Assembly: GCA_022117465.1 (NCBI GenBank)
Contig: JAHCGZ010000003.1
Coordinates: 1-64,000, forward strand
Origin: Candidatus Nitrosopumilus limneticus
Lineage (GTDB): Archaea > Thermoproteota > Nitrososphaeria > Nitrososphaerales > Nitrosopumilaceae
Length of the DNA stretch: 64,000 bases
Direction of reading: 5' to 3'
Shown: in pieces, positions 28,274 through 36,943 of the stretch
Layout of the letters: every line of letters begins with the position of its first letter
Numbering within the stretch: the first letter of the stretch is position 1
Notes under the pieces: generated by a model
The model's input: only the letters and a program-made list of their open reading frames with translations
The model's database searches: none
Told to the model about the DNA's origin: nothing
Made by a program: the position numbers and the translations under genes

Positions 28274-28612
28274 TTAAGGAGTTGATTCAATCTTAGATAA
28301 TTTATTAATTATTTGCTCTAGTTCTGATTTATTTTCATTAATTACACGATTAATTACATCAATTTCTTCATTGATTTGAGAAATATTGACATCATCAGAA
28401 TTTTTAATTTGGTATTCTAAATCTTGTAAAATTTCTTGATTATATTGATTAATTTTCTCCAATTCATTTTTGTATTTTAATAAATTCTCATATTGATTAG
28501 AAATATTGGTAATGTCTTCAGATTTTGAATTTGAAATAAAACCAGTAACAATAATTACACTACCTATACTTATGGCAATAATTAAAATTACAATAGTTAA
28601 TTTTAATTTCAT
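28274..28612 (-). CDS. Signal-anchored coiled-coil protein of the ABC cluster
   Basis: The 112-aa protein has one N-terminal membrane helix (about 5-26) and then almost entirely coiled coil, rich in Asn, Glu, Ile and Lys. It starts 1 bp after the stop of the 451-aa anchored protein, so it belongs to the same transcript. It may extend the extracytoplasmic part of the ABC system; this is inferred from linkage and topology. Confidence 0.65.
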   Translation of the reverse strand: MKLKLTIVILIIAISIGSVIIVTGFISNSKSEDITNISNQYENLLKYKNELEKINQYNQEILQDLEYQIKNSDDVNISQINEEIDVINRVINENKSELEQIINKLSKIESTP

Positions 28613-28613
28613 T

Positions 28614-29969
28614 TTATTTAATTCGATTTTTTAGATCAAAAATTAATCTCCAATTTACTGGTAATCCTGATTTTTTACGCCTAAGAATTATAAAAATGGC
28701 AAAACCTATGACTAAAATTATTGGGATAATTACAATTGCTGGATTAAAATTATCTCCATCAAGAATTGCTGGTTGATTAACTATAATTGTAGTTTGATAG
28801 GGTAGAAAAATTTCATCTCTAACACTGTCTTTGTATCTTAAGGTAAATGTAACATCATGCTCACCATATTTTGGTTCTCCATCAAATTCAATTGGAATGT
28901 TAAAGGGAATAGGAGCGTCAATTTCAATTTCATCAATAAATTGTGTATTTGATTTAATATTGGAATCTCCATTAGCCTCAATAGTTACAAAACCAAATAG
29001 TGCATCTTCATTTCCCTCATTAATTATTTCACCAATTACCATTTGTGTACCAGATAATTCAATTACTTTAACATTAAAAATAGTGAGATCAATTAAACCT
29101 CTAATGTAAAAATCAAGTATTTTTGAAATAGTTTCTTTATCACCTTGTGTATTATAATATGAAATAGACAAAGGAATTCGTAAAGTATCACCCTTTAAAG
29201 ATTCAGGAACGTATACATCCATAATAAAAGAACTAGATGATTTTTCAGGAATATTTCCAAGATCCCAACTTGTTTCTAAAATTAAAACATTTTCAATATT
29301 TGTAATTGATGCAGTGTTTGCAGATAATGATGTCTGTACATTATTTATGGTTACATCAACTCCAGATATTGATGCTGTACCATCATTTATGATATTAACA
29401 ACAAAATTATTTGATTTTAATGATGTAAGAAATGATTCTGAAGCCCTGACATTAATTGTACTATCCCCAGTAACTTTAAAATCAAAATTAGAATATGATG
29501 ATCTAATACCAGATTCTCGTAATCTTGAGTAATCTAATTCCACAGTTCCAGAATATTGTCGAATTTGAAGTTTCTTATCTAAATTTACATAGAAAGTTAA
29601 AGAGAAATTTTCACCAGCTTCTGAATTTGCATTTGTATTTGAATTAATTGCATTGCCTGGTCCATCAGAACCTGAAAATCCTAAAGGTAATGCCAATCTT
29701 CCTTGAATTCCTGTAATATCTTGAGTTCCAACATTTGCAAATTCTATTGTAAATGGAACATTTTTGTCTCCGGCTTCAACTTCAATTTTATTATTTAATG
29801 TACCAAAATATGCATCTAATAATTTTACATCACCAAATTCTCTATTAAATGGTGAATTACCAAAGTTTCCAGATGTTATTGAATCATCATCATATGCAGC
29901 ATATGAATTTGTAAAAATAAATGGGACTAATCCAATTAAAAATAATACTAGTAAAAATTTAGAATTCAT
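28614..29969 (-). CDS. Large anchored extracytoplasmic subunit (COG1361/NEW1-like) of a MacB-type ABC system
   Basis: The 451-aa protein has a signal peptide (1-24) and several Ig-like beta domains with VPFTIEFANVGTQDITGIQG and NNFVVNIINDGTASISGVDV, typical of archaeal COG1361 S-layer-like proteins. One membrane helix (about 412-432) and a short cytoplasmic amphipathic tail follow. Its ATG shares a base with the ATPase stop (TAATG), so it is translationally coupled to the transporter. It probably stands where MacA-like adaptors stand in bacteria. Confidence 0.75.
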   Translation of the reverse strand: MNSKFLLVLFLIGLVPFIFTNSYAAYDDDSITSGNFGNSPFNREFGDVKLLDAYFGTLNNKIEVEAGDKNVPFTIEFANVGTQDITGIQGRLALPLGFSGSDGPGNAINSNTNANSEAGENFSLTFYVNLDKKLQIRQYSGTVELDYSRLRESGIRSSYSNFDFKVTGDSTINVRASESFLTSLKSNNFVVNIINDGTASISGVDVTINNVQTSLSANTASITNIENVLILETSWDLGNIPEKSSSSFIMDVYVPESLKGDTLRIPLSISYYNTQGDKETISKILDFYIRGLIDLTIFNVKVIELSGTQMVIGEIINEGNEDALFGFVTIEANGDSNIKSNTQFIDEIEIDAPIPFNIPIEFDGEPKYGEHDVTFTLRYKDSVRDEIFLPYQTTIIVNQPAILDGDNFNPAIVIIPIILVIGFAIFIILRRKKSGLPVNWRLIFDLKNRIK

Positions 29970-30673
29970 TATACGGTGATCTCCATTGTTGAAAATTCTT
30001 CTACTTGAAATGCTTTACCGTCTTTTATTGTAATAACTTTATCAACATTTCCAAAATGTTGTCTATCGTGGGTAACAATAACAAAAGTTTGATTAAGTTT
30101 TTTTGCCATTGATTTCATTAAATCTACTATTAGTTGAGAAGTAACGGAATCAAGATTACCAGTTGGTTCGTCTGCTAAAACAATTGAAGGTTTATTGATC
30201 AATCCCCTAGCAATAGCAACTCTCTGAGCTTGTCCACCTGAAATTTTATTTGCACGCTTGTGTAATTGATCTTCTAATCCAACTGCTTTTAGTAAATCTA
30301 TAGCGTCCTCTTCAGAAGTAAGATCATTGCCAGCAATTTGTAATGGTAATAATACATTTTCTAAAACTGAAAGATCTGATAAAAGATTAGAAAATTGAAA
30401 AATGAATCCTAATTTTTTATTTCTAAATGATGAGATTTCATTATCATTAAGAGTTGTAGTATTAATATCATCTATGAAAATATTTCCATTTGTGGGACTA
30501 TCTAAAAGTCCAATCATATTTAGTAATGTAGATTTTCCTGAACCTGAACTTCCAACAATTAAAACAACTTGACCTTTTTCAATTGAAAAAGATACATCAT
30601 CAAGAGCTTTCACTTTGTTATCCCCATCTCCATAAATTTTGCTTAAATGATTAACCTCTAGTACTTTAGCCAG
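29969..30673 (-). CDS. ABC transporter ATPase, LolD/MacB type, probable CTG start
   Basis: Walker A is GSSGSGKST, the signature is SGGQAQRVAIARG and Walker B is IVLADEPTGNLDS, all as in MacB/LolD/FtsE ATPases. The first standard start codon in frame (GTG at 30613) would cut off the conserved N-terminal strand and A-loop Tyr. The frame extends to a CTG at 30673, giving xAKVLEVNHLSKIYGDGDNK, the expected N-terminus. A GGAGG sits 9 nt before this CTG, and the start overlaps the permease stop by 8 bp. Hence 234 aa from CTG is preferred. The partner is the permease upstream. Confidence 0.85.
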   Translation of the reverse strand: MAKVLEVNHLSKIYGDGDNKVKALDDVSFSIEKGQVVLIVGSSGSGKSTLLNMIGLLDSPTNGNIFIDDINTTTLNDNEISSFRNKKLGFIFQFSNLLSDLSVLENVLLPLQIAGNDLTSEEDAIDLLKAVGLEDQLHKRANKISGGQAQRVAIARGLINKPSIVLADEPTGNLDSVTSQLIVDLMKSMAKKLNQTFVIVTHDRQHFGNVDKVITIKDGKAFQVEEFSTMEITV

Positions 30674-31853
30674 TTCTCATTGCCTCCACAGGTAGTAATT
30701 TTGTAGCTCTATACGATGGATATAATGATGCAATGATTGCCAAAATAAATGAAGCCAAAGCTGTTTGAATAATTTTTTCCCAATTATAAGTTACTTCGAG
30801 TGGTAAACTGTTATTGAAAGACATTTTTGTTTCCTTTGCATAAATTGTATAACCTAATCCAGTTGCAGTTCCAACTCCAGCACCGATTGCTCCAATTAGC
30901 ATACCTTGAAAAATAAAAATTACCAAAATATCTTTTCTTTTTGCACCGATTGCTCTCATTACACCAATTTCTTTAGTTTTTCCATTTACTAACATCATTT
31001 GAATTGTAACAATTGCAAATGCAGATGACATCATTCCAAAATAACCAATCATGTTAATCATTGCAATGCCAGATCTAAAACCAGCAAGTTGCTGTTCTGC
31101 AGATTCTTCTATTGTTTCTGCCATGAAATCATCATTTGGAAAAGATAATAAGAAAAATTCTTTTACTTCATATGCCTTAGTTGGATCATTTAATTTTACC
31201 ATAATTGAACCTGTTTGATCTTGTCTATTTGTCATATCACGTAATGTATCAATATGTATAACTGCACTATAATCAAATCCCTGACCACCAGGTGATTTTG
31301 CAATTCCAGATACTGTAAATCTTTTTGTTTGCTCTTCTCCCCATCTATCAACAATCATAACTTTGACAATATCTCCAACTGTAGCTCCTCCAAGATCCTT
31401 TGCTACAGTATTTCCTAATACAATGGAATTTCTTGAGAAAACATAAGTTCCTTCAGTAACAGTTTCATGAACAGTAGATGCTCTAATATCATTAAATGGA
31501 TCTACACCAACTACAGGGATCCTAGTTTTTTCAATTAGTTTTCCATTTTTTGTTATTTCCATTTCTGCAGTCGATGAAAGCCGCGGTGTCGCCGCTTCAA
31601 CATATGAAATTCTTTCAAACCAACTAACAATTGTTGAATCAGATTTATCGATGTAGTCATCTTCATTTGTTACAAGAATATCGCCATTTCGATATTCACT
31701 GATATCTCTTACAATAGCATCGAAAAGTCCCTGAAATATTACAAAATTAACATGAATAACTAAAATTCCGACGGTAACAGCCAAAACGGCACCAATCAAA
31801 CTACCTCTTTTATTGAAAAGCATTCTTTTTGCTAATTTCATTCGGTAATCCAT
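30666..31853 (-). CDS. ABC transporter permease, MacB/FtsX family
   Basis: The 395-aa protein has one N-terminal membrane helix (about 18-42), a large extracytoplasmic domain (about 45-265) and three C-terminal helices forming the FtsX domain, ending in the basic SYRATKLLPVEAMRTG. GKTKEIGVMRAIGAKRKDI is the coupling-helix region that contacts the ATPase. Such systems export lipoproteins or peptides, or act as mechanotransmitters. It is the first gene of a four-gene operon. Confidence 0.9.
   Translation of the reverse strand: MDYRMKLAKRMLFNKRGSLIGAVLAVTVGILVIHVNFVIFQGLFDAIVRDISEYRNGDILVTNEDDYIDKSDSTIVSWFERISYVEAATPRLSSTAEMEITKNGKLIEKTRIPVVGVDPFNDIRASTVHETVTEGTYVFSRNSIVLGNTVAKDLGGATVGDIVKVMIVDRWGEEQTKRFTVSGIAKSPGGQGFDYSAVIHIDTLRDMTNRQDQTGSIMVKLNDPTKAYEVKEFFLLSFPNDDFMAETIEESAEQQLAGFRSGIAMINMIGYFGMMSSAFAIVTIQMMLVNGKTKEIGVMRAIGAKRKDILVIFIFQGMLIGAIGAGVGTATGLGYTIYAKETKMSFNNSLPLEVTYNWEKIIQTALASFILAIIASLYPSYRATKLLPVEAMRTG
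30683..30687 (-). promoter_or_regulatory. Shine-Dalgarno GGAGG for the CTG-initiated ABC ATPase
   Basis: GGAGG on the minus strand is followed by 9 nt and then CTG at 30673-30671. The spacing is ideal for that CTG and far too long for the GTG at 30613, so it decides the start. Confidence 0.6.
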
Positions 31854-31968
31854 AAAATAACAAAAAAAGTCTAATATTTAACTTATATTATTCCTAGTGG
31901 TAAATTATAGACAATTTTATATCATATTAGTTAATTCTATATTTTATGGGGACTCGAAAAATCACATA

Positions 31969-32871
31969 ATGGACAATTTTGATATTAAAATTCTAAGTAA
32001 ATTATTAAACAACTGTAGAGAATCAGACAGACAAATAGGAATCGATTTAGGAATGTCTGGCGGAGCAGTTAATGCAAGAATACGTAAGATGCAAAAACTT
32101 GAGATTATTGAAGAATTTTTTATTAAAGTTGAACCTCCAGTATTAGGTTACGGTATTTTGTATTTTGTAATCTCTGGAGAAAATATGAAAGAGGTGTTAG
32201 AACAAGTTAGTTTAGTAGGAGAACCACATATTGTAGCAGCATGTGTTGGTGGAATTACAGTTTGTAGTATTATTGTAAAAGAGAACTTAGAACAAAAAAT
32301 TGAACTTGCAAAAAAACTAATGAAAGATTTTAAAGTTTTATCAATTTTTGAAGCCGAAAATCCAGGATTTAATGCAGATCTGACAAAAACAGATTTAGAA
32401 ATTTTAGAAGAACTAATGAAAGATCCAAGACAAAAAATTGAAACAATTGCAAAGAATACAAAAATGTCAACAAAAACAATCACAAGATGCATTGAAAAGC
32501 TATACAAAAATGAAGGAATCCAATTTACAACGATTTATGATCCTAAAAAAATCAAAAAATTTATTCCATATGCAATAATTACATGGATAGACAGCAATCT
32601 AAAAGAAACATTAGAAAAAATGAATGAAGAATTTTCAAATACATATTTACAAATTCCATTTATTTCAAAAAATCAAATTGTTTTATTTATGTATAGTAAT
32701 AATATATACAAAATAGATGAAGTAACACAAAAAGTTAGAAATCTAAAAAATGTTAAATCTGCAGATTTATTTATTCCTAAAAAAATTTCATTTTATGATA
32801 ATTGGTTAAAAAAAGCAATTATTGATTTAAAAAAATCTTCTAAACTACATTTGATATACCAAACAAATTAA
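31969..32871 (+). CDS. Lrp/AsnC-family transcriptional regulator with two HTH domains
   Basis: The protein begins MDNFDIKILSKLLNNCRESDRQ (region given by its start), a Lrp-type HTH with GMSGGAVNARIRKMQ as recognition helix, then a ligand-binding-like alpha/beta segment. A second HTH follows at about residues 135-180 of the 300-aa product (MSTKTITRCIEKLY). The frame is open to a GTG at 31897, but the ATG at 31969 fits the family N-terminus and is preferred. It is divergent from the ABC operon, which it might control. Confidence 0.8.
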   Translation: MDNFDIKILSKLLNNCRESDRQIGIDLGMSGGAVNARIRKMQKLEIIEEFFIKVEPPVLGYGILYFVISGENMKEVLEQVSLVGEPHIVAACVGGITVCSIIVKENLEQKIELAKKLMKDFKVLSIFEAENPGFNADLTKTDLEILEELMKDPRQKIETIAKNTKMSTKTITRCIEKLYKNEGIQFTTIYDPKKIKKFIPYAIITWIDSNLKETLEKMNEEFSNTYLQIPFISKNQIVLFMYSNNIYKIDEVTQKVRNLKNVKSADLFIPKKISFYDNWLKKAIIDLKKSSKLHLIYQTN

Positions 32872-32895
32872 ATAATAATACATCTAAAAAATAAT

Positions 32896-33411
32896 ATGAA
32901 AAAAGATACACTATACAAAGGAAAATTATTTGAAATAAATGCATATCATTTAGAAATTAAACATAGAAAAATTAGAAGAGAAGTTATTGAACATCCAGGT
33001 GCAGCTGCAATGCTTGCATTTGACGAAAAAGGTAAAGTATTGTTAGTGAAACAACATAGATTTCCACATGGATATATTTTAGAAATTCCAGCTGGCACTT
33101 TAGAAAAAGGTGAAAAAGCAATTGATTGTGCATACAGAGAAATAATAGAAGAAACTGGTTATGAGGCTAAAAAAATGACTAAATTAATTTCATATTTTCC
33201 TTCTGTAGGATATAACAAAGAAGAAATTAGCATTTTTGTAGCATCAGGAACAAAAAAGAAATTTGATTTAAAATTAGATAATGATGAATTTATTACGGTT
33301 GTAAAAATGGATATTAAAAAATTAATTAAAATGATTAAATCTGGAAAAATTATAGATTCAAAAACAATTTGTGCAGTAATGATTTATGCGGCAAAGAAAA
33401 AGTTATTGTAA
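32896..33411 (+). CDS. NUDIX hydrolase, ADP-ribose pyrophosphatase-like
   Basis: The 171-aa protein carries a complete Nudix box, G-x5-E-x7-REIIEETGY (GTLEKGE then REIIEETG), with EHPGAAAMLAFDEKGKVLLV before it, typical of ADP-ribose/NDP-sugar hydrolases. It cleaves nucleoside diphosphate derivatives with divalent metal. It lies 24 bp after the Lrp gene on the same strand. The exact substrate cannot be read from sequence. Confidence 0.88.
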   Translation: MKKDTLYKGKLFEINAYHLEIKHRKIRREVIEHPGAAAMLAFDEKGKVLLVKQHRFPHGYILEIPAGTLEKGEKAIDCAYREIIEETGYEAKKMTKLISYFPSVGYNKEEISIFVASGTKKKFDLKLDNDEFITVVKMDIKKLIKMIKSGKIIDSKTICAVMIYAAKKKLL

Positions 33412-33447
33412 TATTTTTTTATTACTATCTAAAAAACATCAAAAACA

Positions 33448-34425
33448 TTATTGATAACTTGGTTTAACTAGATCGGTAATATCTGACCACGATTGTAAAA
33501 TTTTTTCAAACATATAAATAATATCAAATAATGCAAGAGAAATCTGTTTTTCACTTTCTAAAGATGAACGTATTTTAGAAATTTTTGCTGAATTAATTTT
33601 TTGTAGTTTAATTGCATTAATTGCAAGCATTCTATTATTAGAAATAAAAGAATCTACAGATTTAATTTGTATTCCGTCTATGTCTTTTGCAAGATCATAT
33701 AATTTAGTTAACTCTGCTTTAGATAAATTTGATTTAATTAATGATTTAGATAATTCTACAACAGTATCACCTGCAATTTCAACTGTATTTGCAGCAATTC
33801 TGTAATCAAGAATATCAATATTTTCTAGATTAAAAATATTAGCTAATCTTGTATCCATTATTGTACTTCTAATTAATCTAACAAGAAGAAAATATTGTCT
33901 ATTAATTTCAGCATCACGATTTGCTATTGTTTCAAGATTTGTTTTATCTCCATTTTTTATAGATAATACAACATCATTAAACATTCCAAGTGCAATTGAA
34001 CTCATTCTTTTTAAAATATTTTGTGGATTAATTGATGTTTCATTAAGTAAAAATTGAATAGAAATATTTGTTGCATCCTCATCAATAATTTCTAGTCCAA
34101 CTAATTTTCTCATAGAACCACGAACACTCTCTCTATCATTAATTGAGATAGATGATCTTCCAACAATTCTGATAATATCAAATCCTAAGAGATATGCACC
34201 AGTAATTGTTGGAACAATTCCCTCACCTTCTGATAAAGGGTATGAAATTTCAACTTCTTTAGAAGGTTTTTTATTTTGTTGTGTTCTAATTGATAGATTA
34301 TTTTGATTTGTTTCAATTTCAACTTGATTGCTCTTGTTTAGATTATTAGCATCAATCCATTCTTTTGGAAGTGAAACAAGCATACTACTTCCAATCTTCT
34401 GTAGGCGTCGTGTGAATGTAGTCAA
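33448..34425 (-). CDS. AbrB-PhoU domain protein (phosphate-uptake regulator type)
   Basis: The 325-aa protein starts with a SpoVT/AbrB DNA-binding domain (about 1-50: RRLQKIGSSMLVSLPKEWI) and continues with PhoU-like helical bundles (about 110-320) with E/DxxxD-type repeats. Archaeal proteins of this plan are taken to sense phosphate status and regulate Pst/Pit uptake. No phosphate transporter gene is near. It is divergent from the CoA operon with 66 bp between starts. Confidence 0.85.
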   Translation of the reverse strand: MTTFTRRLQKIGSSMLVSLPKEWIDANNLNKSNQVEIETNQNNLSIRTQQNKKPSKEVEISYPLSEGEGIVPTITGAYLLGFDIIRIVGRSSISINDRESVRGSMRKLVGLEIIDEDATNISIQFLLNETSINPQNILKRMSSIALGMFNDVVLSIKNGDKTNLETIANRDAEINRQYFLLVRLIRSTIMDTRLANIFNLENIDILDYRIAANTVEIAGDTVVELSKSLIKSNLSKAELTKLYDLAKDIDGIQIKSVDSFISNNRMLAINAIKLQKINSAKISKIRSSLESEKQISLALFDIIYMFEKILQSWSDITDLVKPSYQ

Positions 34426-34491
34426 TTTATACTAATTTATATTATTTAAGCCAAGTATTAATATTTTACAAATATCTCAAGTTTAATCATA

Positions 34492-35385
34492 ATGGTAACA
34501 GCATTTTGTCCAGCACACATTACAGGTTTTTTTAAAGCTGAACTAAACAAAGAAGACTCAAAACAATTAGGTTCGTTGGGTGCAGGATTTTCCATTCAAA
34601 AAGGTGTTAAGACTACAGTTACAATTAGAAACAAAACAAAACATGATATTTCAAATTTTACGATTAAGGTAAATGGTTTTGAATCAGGAGATATGAAAGT
34701 CTCCGAATTAGTTCTCAGTAAATTTTCTGCAGAAGGAAAATATGTAGATGTTATACATGAAATTGGTGTTCCAGTAGGATATGGATTAGGTTCTAGTGCA
34801 GCTATTGCATTATCATTATCTATGGCATTAAACGATGCATTAGAGTGTAAATTATCTAAAATTAAAGTTGCACAAATAGCACATGATGTTGAAATAGAAT
34901 GTAAAACAGGATTAGGAGATGTCTTAGCATCATATCATGGTGGATTTGAAATTAGAGATAAACCAGGAGCACCAGGAATTGGACATGTTCAAAAAATTCC
35001 TTTAAATAAAATTTCTATAATTATGATATGTTTTTCTCCAATTTCAACAAGTAAATTCATCAAAGAAAGACTACCACAAATTAATGGTCTTGGAGGAAAA
35101 ATGGTTAATAAATTATTAGAATCAAAAAATTATGAACATTTTCAAGAAATGTCTTTAGAATTTGCAAAATATGTAAATATTATGACACCAAGAATGCAGA
35201 AAGTAGTAAATGAATTATCTAAAAATAATATTAAATGTGGAATTGCATTATTTGGTGAAACAATTTTTTCAATGATTCCAAAAGCAAATGAAAATAAAGT
35301 TTTAGAAATTTTAGAGAAATATTCTGATGGAATAATTATAAAATCAGAATTAGATAATTTAGGTGCAAGAGTTCTTCATAATTAA
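34492..35385 (+). CDS. Pantoate kinase (archaeal GHMP family)
   Basis: The 297-aa GHMP kinase has FCPAHITGFF at the N-terminus and VPVGYGLGSSAAIALSLSMA as ATP-binding motif 2. It phosphorylates pantoate to 4-phosphopantoate, the first step of the archaeal route replacing PanC/PanK. The next three genes complete that route, making the assignment strong. It is followed by the phosphopantothenate synthetase gene after 9 bp. Confidence 0.93.
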   Translation: MVTAFCPAHITGFFKAELNKEDSKQLGSLGAGFSIQKGVKTTVTIRNKTKHDISNFTIKVNGFESGDMKVSELVLSKFSAEGKYVDVIHEIGVPVGYGLGSSAAIALSLSMALNDALECKLSKIKVAQIAHDVEIECKTGLGDVLASYHGGFEIRDKPGAPGIGHVQKIPLNKISIIMICFSPISTSKFIKERLPQINGLGGKMVNKLLESKNYEHFQEMSLEFAKYVNIMTPRMQKVVNELSKNNIKCGIALFGETIFSMIPKANENKVLEILEKYSDGIIIKSELDNLGARVLHN

Positions 35386-35394
35386 TTAAAAAAC

Positions 35395-36135
35395 ATGACT
35401 ATAATTCCTAAATCACACCCAAGATTAAATTCACTTCTAATTCGTGAAAAATTAGTCAAAGGATTTGAAGATAATTTAGTTGCTAAAGAAGGACTTTTGG
35501 CTCATGGAAGAGGAGAAGCTTTTGATTATCTTATTGGTGAAAAAACTTCAAAATCTGCTAAGGATGCAATAAAAGCAGCAGCATTTATGCTCAAAAATGC
35601 AGAAAATTCTGTTATTTCAGTTAACGGTAATTTTGCGGCTTTATGTCCTAAAGAAATAATTCAATTAGCAAAAAATACAAATTCAAAAATTGAAGTAAAT
35701 TTATTTTATTCTAGTGAAAAACGTAAAAAAGCAATTACTAAAATTTTAAAAAAATCAGGCGCAACAGAAATTTATGGATTAAATAAAAAGTCATCTACAA
35801 AATTATTAGGAATTGATAGTGCAAGAAGAATTGTTGATAAAAATGGAATATTTTCAGCAAATGTTGTTTTAGTTCCATTAGAAGATGGTGATAGGACAAT
35901 TGCATTAAAAAAAGCAAAAAAGAAAATTATAACATTTGATTTGAATCCACTTTCCAGAACGGCTCAAACTGCAGATATTACAATAGTTGATAATGTAACA
36001 CGTGCAATGAAATTACTTGTTATTGAATCCCAAAAGAAAAGAAAAGAATCTTTAACATATAACAATAAAAAAAATCTTAAATTAGCAATTTTAGAAATTA
36101 GAAAAAATTTAGAAAGGAGAGCAAAAAATGCATAA
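35395..36135 (+). CDS. 4-phosphopantoate--beta-alanine ligase (phosphopantothenate synthetase)
   Basis: The 246-aa protein has IPKSHPRLNSLLIREKLV at the N-terminus and GLLAHGRGEAFDYLIGE, characteristic of archaeal phosphopantothenate synthetase, and the later VPLEDGDRTIALKKA and TFDLNPLSRTA segments. It joins 4-phosphopantoate with beta-alanine using ATP. It overlaps panB by 8 bp, indicating coupled translation within the CoA operon. Confidence 0.94.
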   Translation: MTIIPKSHPRLNSLLIREKLVKGFEDNLVAKEGLLAHGRGEAFDYLIGEKTSKSAKDAIKAAAFMLKNAENSVISVNGNFAALCPKEIIQLAKNTNSKIEVNLFYSSEKRKKAITKILKKSGATEIYGLNKKSSTKLLGIDSARRIVDKNGIFSANVVLVPLEDGDRTIALKKAKKKIITFDLNPLSRTAQTADITIVDNVTRAMKLLVIESQKKRKESLTYNNKKNLKLAILEIRKNLERRAKNA

Positions 36136-36943
36136 AACTATCAAAGATATTGAAGAAATGAAAGGAAAAGAGAAAATAACTGTTTTAACAGGATATGATT
36201 CCACAATGGCAGCATTATGTGAACAAGTGGATGTAATTCTTGTAGGAGATAGTGCAGGCATGGTTATGCTTGGATATGAGGATACAACCTCAGTAACTAT
36301 GGATGATATGATTAGATTTACAACTGCTGTAAAAAATGCAAGAAAAAATTCATTAATTGTTTCAGATTTACCAATTAATTCCTATAATACTAAGGAAGAT
36401 GCAATTACAAATTCATTAAAACTAATTGAAGCTGGTGCTGATGCAGTCAAATTAGAAGGTGGAAAAGAAATTGCTCAAATAATAAAAGCAATTACAGAAT
36501 TAAAAATACCGGTCATGGGACATTTAGGATTGTTACCACAAACAGCTAAGAAATACACTGTACAAGGAAAAACAAAAGAGGATGCAATTGAATTAATTAA
36601 AGATGCGAAAATAATAACAGAATCAGGCGTATTTAGTATAGTTTTAGAGATGATTTCTAGTCAGGTTGCAAAAATAATAACAGAAAAAATTCCTGTACCA
36701 ACAATAGGAATAGGTTCAGGAAAAGATTGTGATGGACAAGTTTTAGTTGTTCATGATATGTTAGGTTTATTTGAAAAAATAAAACCAAAATTTGCAAAAA
36801 GATATCTATCATTATCTGAAGAAATTAGAAATGCAGTAAAATCATATGTAATGGAAGTTAAGGAAAAAAAATTTCCAGCAATAGAAAATGAATTCCAAAT
36901 GGATGAGTCTGAATATAATAAAATGAGGAAAGAAATTGTCTAA
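36128..36943 (+). CDS. panB: 3-methyl-2-oxobutanoate hydroxymethyltransferase
   Basis: The 271-aa TIM-barrel enzyme makes ketopantoate from 2-oxoisovalerate using a C1-folate or pterin donor. VILVGDSAGMVMLGYEDT holds the Mg ligand Asp, DLPINSY and AVKLEGG are active-site strands, and GHLGLLPQ and GIGSGKDCDGQVLVVHDMLG (family signature) follow. It overlaps the flanking genes by 8 bp on both sides. Confidence 0.96.
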   Translation: MHKTIKDIEEMKGKEKITVLTGYDSTMAALCEQVDVILVGDSAGMVMLGYEDTTSVTMDDMIRFTTAVKNARKNSLIVSDLPINSYNTKEDAITNSLKLIEAGADAVKLEGGKEIAQIIKAITELKIPVMGHLGLLPQTAKKYTVQGKTKEDAIELIKDAKIITESGVFSIVLEMISSQVAKIITEKIPVPTIGIGSGKDCDGQVLVVHDMLGLFEKIKPKFAKRYLSLSEEIRNAVKSYVMEVKEKKFPAIENEFQMDESEYNKMRKEIV

